Assembly: GCA_021778805.1 (NCBI GenBank)
Contig: JAJYBV010000013.1
Coordinates: 1 to 49,092, forward strand
DNA length: 49,092 nucleotides
From: Chloroflexota bacterium
GTDB taxonomy: Bacteria > Chloroflexota > Ktedonobacteria > Ktedonobacterales > JACDGC01
Direction of reading: 5' to 3'
Every line of letters begins with the position of its first letter. Position 1 is the first letter of the stretch. The position numbers were made by a program, and so were the translations under genes. Below the pieces are notes generated by a model, which was not told where the DNA came from, made no database searches, and was given only the letters and a program-made list of their open reading frames with translations. Of this stretch, positions 43,550 through 49,092 are shown one piece after another.

Positions 43550-45010
43550 CTATGCGAGAATTACTTCGCCGAGTGGCTGCGGCATAATACGCCGGGATAG
43601 ATTCGATTGAAACAACCACGCAGGATCAAGTTTGTCTTTTATTGCGCGGAATTCCGCTGCGCGGTCTGCCCCAACGCTTTGTTCAAATGAAGCGGCGTCT
43701 AAAAAATCATCTTTTGCCATATATAAGTTGCCACCGTTTTCTAAAACTAATACACGCAATTGCTCCAAAAGCTTTTGCAACGGGATATCTCGCGACCGCG
43801 TTACCCGAAAATCCAGCGATAAAGAATAGCCATCACTTTGATATCGCAATAAAAAGGGATCGGTTTTGTGGCGTTTGAACACACAAAGATAGGGAGGAAT
43901 ATGCGCGTCGTGCGTAGCCTGCAACGCTGCCCGAAATAAAATTTTTGCTGATTCCGCCGGAGCAAACATCTGGAATTGCCGCAATCCACCCGGCGCAAAA
44001 GCTTTTTTCCAGTTCGGAATATAGTCATGGAAGAAATGGAACTGCGCCATCGGTGTTTTTTTCATTTTCGCGCCGTATTTTGCCACCATGGTATATTGCG
44101 CGTTATTAGCCAGCCGCATTGGCGCATCGTGGAACAGCGGATTCATAATACGCCACATTTGGCTGCGCGGAAAAACTCCTGCTATATTTGGTGAAAGATC
44201 TTGCGTAGCCGGGTTCAGCGTTGATACATCTTCCATTTCCGGATGATTGGCGGCTTCGATTAATCCTCGGCCCAAGGAAGCGCCAGCCGCGAAACCATCA
44301 ATCCATCCGACTAAATATTCATCTTGCGCGGCTAATCGCTGCTCGAAAACATCAAATAATTCATCCAGATTTTGCGCATGATAATGGCGTGTGAGCAAAT
44401 ATCCTGCGGGTACTTTGCGTGTTTGTAGTGTTACACTTGTCATAACACCAAGCAAGCCTAATCCACCGATAGCGGCATGAAATAATTCGGGGTCGCTTTC
44501 GCGGGTGACCGTTTGCATATCGCCGTTGGCTAAAAGCAGATCGAAGCTCAGAATCGCGTCACCAAATGTGCCCTTCAGCCAGGAATTTTTGCCATGCGCG
44601 TTGACTGCCGCGCAGCCGCCAATAGTTGGACTCATCGCGCCGGGCACAACGGTTGGCCACCATCCGTCGGGCAAAGTATGCCGCCAAAGATTATAAATGG
44701 TGGCGCCGGGTTCGATTTGAATTACTCCGGTTTGCGGATCCCACTGAAGAATCTTGTTCATACGGGTTAGGTCCACAGTGATATTTTCTCCGTTGAGCGC
44801 AGTATCACCATAGCTGTAGCCCGAGCCGCGCGCAATAACTGATCTGCCGGAATCTTTAGCGATTTCCAGCGTTTCACGCACTTCATCCGCCGATTGCGGC
44901 CGCCACACATAGGTTTCGGCGCTGCGATACATGGCCCAACCGCTCAGTTTGGCCATCCGCGAAATGGGCAGCGCTTCAAATTGTTTTTGCGCAGTGGGTT
45001 CCGGATTCAT
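43550..45010 (-). CDS. FAD-dependent oxidoreductase, DprE1-like
   Basis: This 486-residue PCMH-type flavoprotein has an FAD domain (about 25-200) with VIARGSGYSYGDTALNG, GVIQIEPGATIYNLW and TIGGCAAVNAHGKNS. The C-terminal half matches DprE1, the first step of decaprenyl-phospho-ribose epimerisation in mycobacteria: FLLRYQSDGYSLSLDFR and NLYMAKDDFLDA, with the Lys equal to the active-site Lys418 of the tuberculosis enzyme. The Cys387 position appears to be Ser. Its start overlaps the stop of the next upstream SDR gene in ATGA, and AGGAGG lies 8 bases before. With that SDR it forms a DprE1/DprE2-like pair. The actual lipid substrate is unknown. Confidence 0.85.
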   Translation of the reverse strand: MNPEPTAQKQFEALPISRMAKLSGWAMYRSAETYVWRPQSADEVRETLEIAKDSGRSVIARGSGYSYGDTALNGENITVDLTRMNKILQWDPQTGVIQIEPGATIYNLWRHTLPDGWWPTVVPGAMSPTIGGCAAVNAHGKNSWLKGTFGDAILSFDLLLANGDMQTVTRESDPELFHAAIGGLGLLGVMTSVTLQTRKVPAGYLLTRHYHAQNLDELFDVFEQRLAAQDEYLVGWIDGFAAGASLGRGLIEAANHPEMEDVSTLNPATQDLSPNIAGVFPRSQMWRIMNPLFHDAPMRLANNAQYTMVAKYGAKMKKTPMAQFHFFHDYIPNWKKAFAPGGLRQFQMFAPAESAKILFRAALQATHDAHIPPYLCVFKRHKTDPFLLRYQSDGYSLSLDFRVTRSRDIPLQKLLEQLRVLVLENGGNLYMAKDDFLDAASFEQSVGADRAAEFRAIKDKLDPAWLFQSNLSRRIMPQPLGEVILA

Positions 45011-45762
45011 ATATTCATCCTCCTAAAAATAGGTGAAGGTATAGAGCGAAGAATGAAAGCGATTGGCCGCCAAAAAGCCGGCACATAAAACGAAGAGTTT
45101 TTCTTTTGCAATTTTGCAACGATAATTTCCGCGGCGCGCGGCGCAGATACAATAGGCGGAAATGGCGGAATTTTTGCTCCGGCGGTCATATCTGTTTGGA
45201 TATAGCCGGGTTTAATGGTTACAACCGATACCCCTTTAACGGCAAGTCGATTGCGCAAAGATTCCAAATATGATGTTAACGCCGCTTTCGATGCATTATA
45301 GGAAACCCCCATACGGCGCCCGCGTTCACCTGCGACGGAAGAGATTGCCGCGATGGTTCCCGAATGTGTTTGTGAAAATCGCTGCGCGGCTTCGTTTAAC
45401 CACGCCATCGCGCCGATAACATTTACGGTTATAGTTTCGGCGTCGTTGTGCGTATTATACTCATTTGGCCGCGATTGCGGAAAAATGCCCGATGCATACA
45501 AAACCAGATCCAGCCCGCCAAGTTCGTGCGCTATTTGTTGAAACAAATCGGGAACTGCTTGTATGTTATGTACATCATGCTGAAACACCAAGGCGCGATC
45601 TTCGCCGTATTCCGCATTGATTTGCTGCTGCGCCGCTTGCAATTCCGGTAAACGCCGAGCAACCAGCGCAACCCGTGCGCCTTGTTTGGCAAGCAATTTT
45701 GCGGTTTCCAGTCCGATGCCTGAGGAAGCCCCGATAACTATAGCGTAATGAAACGCTGTCAT
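45007..45762 (-). CDS. Short-chain dehydrogenase, DprE2-like
   Basis: This 251-residue SDR enzyme has the nucleotide motif GASSGIG near the N-terminus, YASGIFPQS in place of NNAG, catalytic Ser in AAISSVAGERG and the YNASKAAL (YxxxK) motif, followed by TIKPGYIQTDMT. The C-terminus is hydrophobic and basic (FWRPIAFILRSIPSPIFRRM), as in DprE2, which reduces the keto intermediate made by DprE1. The start at 45762 has AGAGG nine bases before. The stop overlaps the start of the DprE1-like gene by four bases, so translation is coupled. A wider SDR role is possible, but the pairing supports the call. Confidence 0.82.
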   Translation of the reverse strand: MTAFHYAIVIGASSGIGLETAKLLAKQGARVALVARRLPELQAAQQQINAEYGEDRALVFQHDVHNIQAVPDLFQQIAHELGGLDLVLYASGIFPQSRPNEYNTHNDAETITVNVIGAMAWLNEAAQRFSQTHSGTIAAISSVAGERGRRMGVSYNASKAALTSYLESLRNRLAVKGVSVVTIKPGYIQTDMTAGAKIPPFPPIVSAPRAAEIIVAKLQKKNSSFYVPAFWRPIAFILRSIPSPIFRRMNI

Positions 45763-45929
45763 AATATAAAACCTCTGCAAATATTTCACTTTCCAGCATA
45801 ACACACTTTCGGAAAATTCGTATAGCTTTGGGCAAACAGCGCCAGAGTCATCACGCGGGTATATGTGCGGTAATGAAACTACTCAGGGGATTTTGACAAG
45901 AACTGCACAGAGGGACAAGATACACATAA

Positions 45930-46090
45930 CGTAAAAGATATTTTTGGGGACACCCCCAAACCCCGCGCAAGGGGCATCCGCCCCTTACGTATCCCCATGG
46001 GTACCGTGCGGTAGGTTTTTATAAAAATAATATTTGGAGGCGCCCCAAACCGAGCGCAAGAGGCTACCGCCCCTTACGTATCCCTGGTTG
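45930..46090 (+). repeat. Two REP-like elements in tandem
   Basis: Copy one (about 45935-46015) has GGGGACACCCCC, CCCCGCGCAAGGGGC, loop ATCC, GCCCCTTACGTATCCCC and GGTACCGTGCGGTAGG. Copy two (about 46016-46087) has GGAGGCGCCCC, a changed CGAGCGCAAGAGGC, loop TACC and GCCCCTTACGTATCCC. They fill the gap after the hydrolase gene. Confidence 0.85.
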
Positions 46091-46102
46091 TTATTGCTGC
46101 AA

Positions 46103-47155
46103 CTATGATTTTGCTGTTCCGAAGCCGATCTTTGCTGTGCGTGTGCGGTGCTCTTGAAACCATGTATCACTTTCTTGAATAATTGTGTCCCACATATCAG
46201 ATTTAAAGCTCCAATGTTCGGAGCCTTGCAGTTCAATATAGCGTTTTTCACCGTTCAGCAACTCAAAGTTATGTCTTGTAACAGATGGATCCAGCACGCG
46301 ATCGTGTGTTTGATTAAAGATGATGATGGGAATTGTGTTTTCGCGCAGCGGTCTCGCCGGTTCGGTGCACACCGCGCTGACAAGGGTGCGCAGTGATAGT
46401 TCTTTCGGGGAAAGCGGGTCGGTTAGCCAAGGCTCTACAAGTGGGCGTTCTTCTTCCGAAACTACATTTTCTATAGTAAAAAACCAGCGGGATGGAATTC
46501 GCACCCAGCCAAACAGCAGCGAAGCGGCGCGCGCGACGGGTAAAGCATTAAGCACATCCGGGTTTGGCAAGATTTTTTTCAATGAATCAATATCATTAAA
46601 CAAAAACAGATCTAAGCAGCTGACTGCCGAAACCGGCGCGCCGGCAGCTGCCGCCGAATAGGCTAGCCCTCCGCCGAGGCTAAGCCCCATAAGATAGATT
46701 GGGCCATCAAAGCGGTTCCGCGCCCAAGACGCGGTATGAATGATTGACTGCACAGCTTGGGGAACAGGAAAATCTCCGCGATATCCCCCCGAGAGGCCGT
46801 TTCCGGGCAGATCCATCGCCACAACGGTATATCCACGGTCGAACCATCGGCGAATGGCGGGAATCATCAATTTTCCATAGGAGCTTAGGCCATGGACAAC
46901 AATGACAGTTGGCGCATTGACGGCGTTTTGCGCAAACAAATCAACATGGACGCCGACATCTCCGGAAGGGATATGATATGTTGTGATGTGTTCTTCAATC
47001 CACCGCACGTCATCGCGCGGCAACGCTATTTTCCAGTATTCACGGCCATTTTCCAGCAATTGTTTATCTTTTTCGCGCTGAATTGCCTCACGGATTGCCA
47101 GCGCTGCCGCGGCGGCGCCGATTGTTCCCAACGCCAGCTTCATTAATTTTTTCAT
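46103..47155 (-). CDS. Membrane-anchored alpha/beta hydrolase
   Basis: This 350-residue protein has a short N-terminal hydrophobic stretch (about 5-22, KLALGTIGAAAAALAI) that may anchor it to the membrane, then an alpha/beta hydrolase fold. VIVVHGLSSYG holds the oxyanion loop, MDLPGNGLSG follows, and the nucleophile Ser lies in MGLSLGGGLAY (GxSxG). NQTHDRVLDPS supplies the late Asp and GSEHWSF the His. A cap-like region lies between. Substrate unknown; a lipase- or esterase-like role is plausible. The start at 47155 is chosen because GGGG lies 7 bases before it. It is the middle gene of a same-strand run but separated by repeats from its neighbours. Confidence 0.85.
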   Translation of the reverse strand: MKKLMKLALGTIGAAAAALAIREAIQREKDKQLLENGREYWKIALPRDDVRWIEEHITTYHIPSGDVGVHVDLFAQNAVNAPTVIVVHGLSSYGKLMIPAIRRWFDRGYTVVAMDLPGNGLSGGYRGDFPVPQAVQSIIHTASWARNRFDGPIYLMGLSLGGGLAYSAAAAGAPVSAVSCLDLFLFNDIDSLKKILPNPDVLNALPVARAASLLFGWVRIPSRWFFTIENVVSEEERPLVEPWLTDPLSPKELSLRTLVSAVCTEPARPLRENTIPIIIFNQTHDRVLDPSVTRHNFELLNGEKRYIELQGSEHWSFKSDMWDTIIQESDTWFQEHRTRTAKIGFGTAKS

Positions 47156-47376
47156 AGCGGAACCCCTTTTCCAAATGTAATTTTGATTATTTTGCGGATA
47201 CACAATGATCCGGCTACTATGAAACAGTTTTTTTCTATATCATAGATCGCGCGAGGGGTGAATTGAAATAAAATAGGAATGACTGTTGAGGAATTGATGA
47301 AAATTGTGACTAAATTCCTAAATTGGCAAGCCGATCCGCCGAAAAAGCAGGGCAGATCGGCCAATTTATATATTAA

Positions 47377-48582
47377 TTATGCAAGCAGCGGCAAAATCTC
47401 TGTTTGCATCGGCGCGCCGGTAATTTCGACAGCGCCATTCAGGATAAGGGTGTTTATTTCGGTGCGGACGCCGATATGGTTCAGATAAATACCGGGTTCA
47501 ACCGAATTACACGTATTGGTGAGCAGCAGACGATCGTCATGTGTTTCGAGATTATCGAGGTTCGCGCCGGCGCCATGTGTATCGACGCCGATGTTGTGGC
47601 CGGTGCGATGGGAAAATGCCTGCGCAAAACCAGCTTCAGCCACAACGGCCCTTGTGGCGTCATCGGCTTCAAATCCCATCACCGGAAGATGCGCCTCCAC
47701 ACGGGAACGAAGAAACGTAACAGCGGTGTCGCGCGCGCGGACGATGATGGAAAAGAGTTTAGCGGCTTCTTCGGGAACTGTTGCGGAAAGCGCGGTCATA
47801 AACGTATAGTCAGCAATAACGCTGTCGTCCATATTGGCGAGACGGCCGGTGAAATCTACCAGCAGCAGGTCCCCATGCCGGACGGGAAACGCTTGTGCGC
47901 TGTTTGTTTCATAATGAGGATCGCCGGTGTGTTCGTTGATAGCAACGATTGGCGCATGTTCAAAAATCAACCCTTGGGAAGAGATAAGCTCCATAAATTT
48001 GCGCTGTACGGTAAATTCAGTTAAATCACTGGGCGAATTTTCAAGCAGATAAGCGTGCAGCCAAGCAAATAATGCGTCTTTTGCCTGTATAATCAGCCGA
48101 GACGCAGCGCGGTGCGAATCGATTTGCGCTGGTGTAAGGACCGCTTCGAACTGTTGGGCGATATTTGCAGAACTGATAATATTTGCGCCAAAACTGCGGA
48201 CCAATTCCACAACGCCGGCGTCTACCCACGAGGTAACGGGGATGGCGTTTAGCGGCGAATATTCCATCGCGATGTTAGCGGATCCGCGCAGTGTTTCTTG
48301 CAGCAGCGCGTGCAATTCGCCCCAACTGTGGAATATTTTTTGTTCACCGGGCAAATCTCGCAGCGTATGCGGCTCTACTGCGCTAACCAGCGCTGTGGGC
48401 TGCCGTGAAGCGTCTGCCGGGATAAAATAGAACCATCGGCGTGTAAACATGCGATGGGTATCGATATTTAAGACGCGATGCGCAATGGGATTAGAGCGGC
48501 GAAAGTCATAAAAAAGCCAGCCGTCCAGGGCGTTTTCGCGAAGCGCCTGTTGTGTCGTTTGCAGATTAAAGGTAGCTGCCAT
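47377..48582 (-). CDS. M24-family metallopeptidase (Xaa-Pro peptidase-like)
   Basis: This 401-residue protein has a creatinase-like N-terminal domain (about 1-165) and a pita-bread catalytic domain. Metal ligands fit: Asp in LLLVDFTG, Asp in VIADYTF, His in RTGHNIGVD, Glu in NSVEPGIY and Glu in RTEINTLI. The two Asp are 15 residues apart, about four more than usual, so this branch is divergent. The chosen start at 48582 gives a normal length; the frame is open to 48792 but only by running through the REP-like copy there. No strong ribosome site is seen. Probably an aminopeptidase acting on Xaa-Pro bonds, though the substrate is not proven. Confidence 0.85.
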   Translation of the reverse strand: MAATFNLQTTQQALRENALDGWLFYDFRRSNPIAHRVLNIDTHRMFTRRWFYFIPADASRQPTALVSAVEPHTLRDLPGEQKIFHSWGELHALLQETLRGSANIAMEYSPLNAIPVTSWVDAGVVELVRSFGANIISSANIAQQFEAVLTPAQIDSHRAASRLIIQAKDALFAWLHAYLLENSPSDLTEFTVQRKFMELISSQGLIFEHAPIVAINEHTGDPHYETNSAQAFPVRHGDLLLVDFTGRLANMDDSVIADYTFMTALSATVPEEAAKLFSIIVRARDTAVTFLRSRVEAHLPVMGFEADDATRAVVAEAGFAQAFSHRTGHNIGVDTHGAGANLDNLETHDDRLLLTNTCNSVEPGIYLNHIGVRTEINTLILNGAVEITGAPMQTEILPLLA

Positions 48583-48671
48583 AAGGTAATGTTCCAGCCT
48601 TGAAAAGGAAGTATGCCTTTCAATTGTACCATGAAACAAAGATGTGGCCGCGAATGCCGGTGGTGATGAAA

Positions 48672-48755
48672 TATTTGTTTTTTGGAGGCGCCCCAAACCC
48701 CGCGCAAGGGGCTGGAGCCGCCCCTTGCGAATCCCTATGTGTGGCCGCGCGGTGG
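48672..48755. repeat. REP-like element upstream of the M24 peptidase gene
   Basis: GGAGGCGCCCC, AACCCCGCGCAAGGGGC, a longer loop TGGAGCC, then GCCCCTTGCGAATCCC and a degenerate GGCCGCGCGGT tail. It lies 90 bases upstream of the chosen peptidase start. Confidence 0.8.
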
Positions 48756-48821
48756 GATGGCTTAATATAACACAAAAAATATCGCGCGGCATTGGCGCGA
48801 ATGGCGCCTATAAAACGAACA

Positions 48822-48961
48822 CCACACGATGATGAACTTTAATATTTTCATCAGTATGAAGATCAACTGAGCAGAGTACATTGAGTGCCTATTGTTGAAC
48901 AAACACTGACCGGCTACACACAGGTGGAGGTGGGGAAACAAGCCACACGATGATGAACTTT
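48822..48961. repeat. Direct repeat CCACACGATGATGAACTTT, two copies 121 bases apart
   Basis: Identical 19-base copies lie at 48822-48840 and 48943-48961. A second shared block, AGATCAACNGAGC, follows each copy (near 48860 and 49042). This suggests a diverged tandem duplication. No coding sequence is supported from 48760 to the window end. Confidence 0.65.
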
Positions 48962-49092
48962 CATTATTAAAGAGGGATCTTTTACAATATAGAGAAGGGG
49001 GAGGAAACTTATGTATACAGCCTATTCTCTGCAATGAACTGGAGATCAACGGAGCGAATTGTTGGATATGCGGGAACATGCCGCCAAGCCGT

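Noticed and set aside
48583-48792. Longer N-terminus of the M24 peptidase
   Set aside because: The extension is translated from the REP-like copy and adds a sequence unlike the family.
48762-49079. Minus-strand open frame of 105 codons at the right edge
   Set aside because: No ribosome site, no family resemblance, and it crosses the direct repeats.

Overview
The window is a bacterial chromosome segment that most resembles Chloroflexota, possibly a Ktedonobacteria-like lineage. This is judged from family resemblance only: the style of the HINT polymorphic toxin, the lipoprotein with W-D-G repeats, and the DUF4388/Pil-Chp-like chemosensory genes. Base composition is moderate in most genes. An AT-rich toxin/immunity cassette and GC-rich intergenic repeats stand out. 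I find about 42 protein genes and one tRNA (Asn, GTT).

Layout. 1-2240: the 3' end of a HINT polymorphic toxin with an AT-rich nuclease-like tip, its probable immunity gene, then a GC-rich 17/19-bp repeat array and a REP-like element. 2244-6940: a W-D-G repeat lipoprotein, an M20 peptidase, queF, and a tyrosine recombinase with its own promoter and terminator. 6950-7406: a tandem array of the REP-like element. 7559-8951: cmk-plsC. 9004-17758: a chemosensory cluster behind a near-consensus promoter (DUF4388 protein, two CheY-like regulators, CheW, a chemoreceptor, hybrid CheA), of the type that controls type IV pili. 17771-20225: an MMPL transporter behind a potentially structured leader.

20398-28341: a translation/transcription block, adk-map-infA-rpmJ-rpsM-rpsK-rpsD-rpoA-rplQ-truA-rplM-rpsI, closed by a strong terminator. 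secY and the S10/spc genes are absent upstream. Several long, potentially structured spacers interrupt the block. rplQ carries about 90 extra internal residues.

28461-36948: an MFS carrier, a small ribbon-helix-helix-like protein with a palindrome at its start, a beta-carbonic-anhydrase-like protein, a DinG-type helicase, and two tandem penicillin-binding proteins. A 21-bp perfect hairpin follows them. 37014-41896: a GrdB-like Cys protein with a peroxiredoxin, tRNA-Asn, a membrane-anchored cyclophilin and uvrC. 41906-49092: mostly minus-strand genes, namely a zinc-ribbon/TPR membrane protein, a DprE1/DprE2-like pair, an anchored alpha/beta hydrolase and an M24 peptidase, with further REP-like copies between them and direct repeats at the right edge.

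Themes: envelope work (two transpeptidases, DprE1/E2-like pair, plsC, MMPL, lipoprotein), surface motility signalling, translation machinery, and a repeat family that has spread through the intergenic spaces. All calls come from reading the sequence. Family names are from memory and were not searched.
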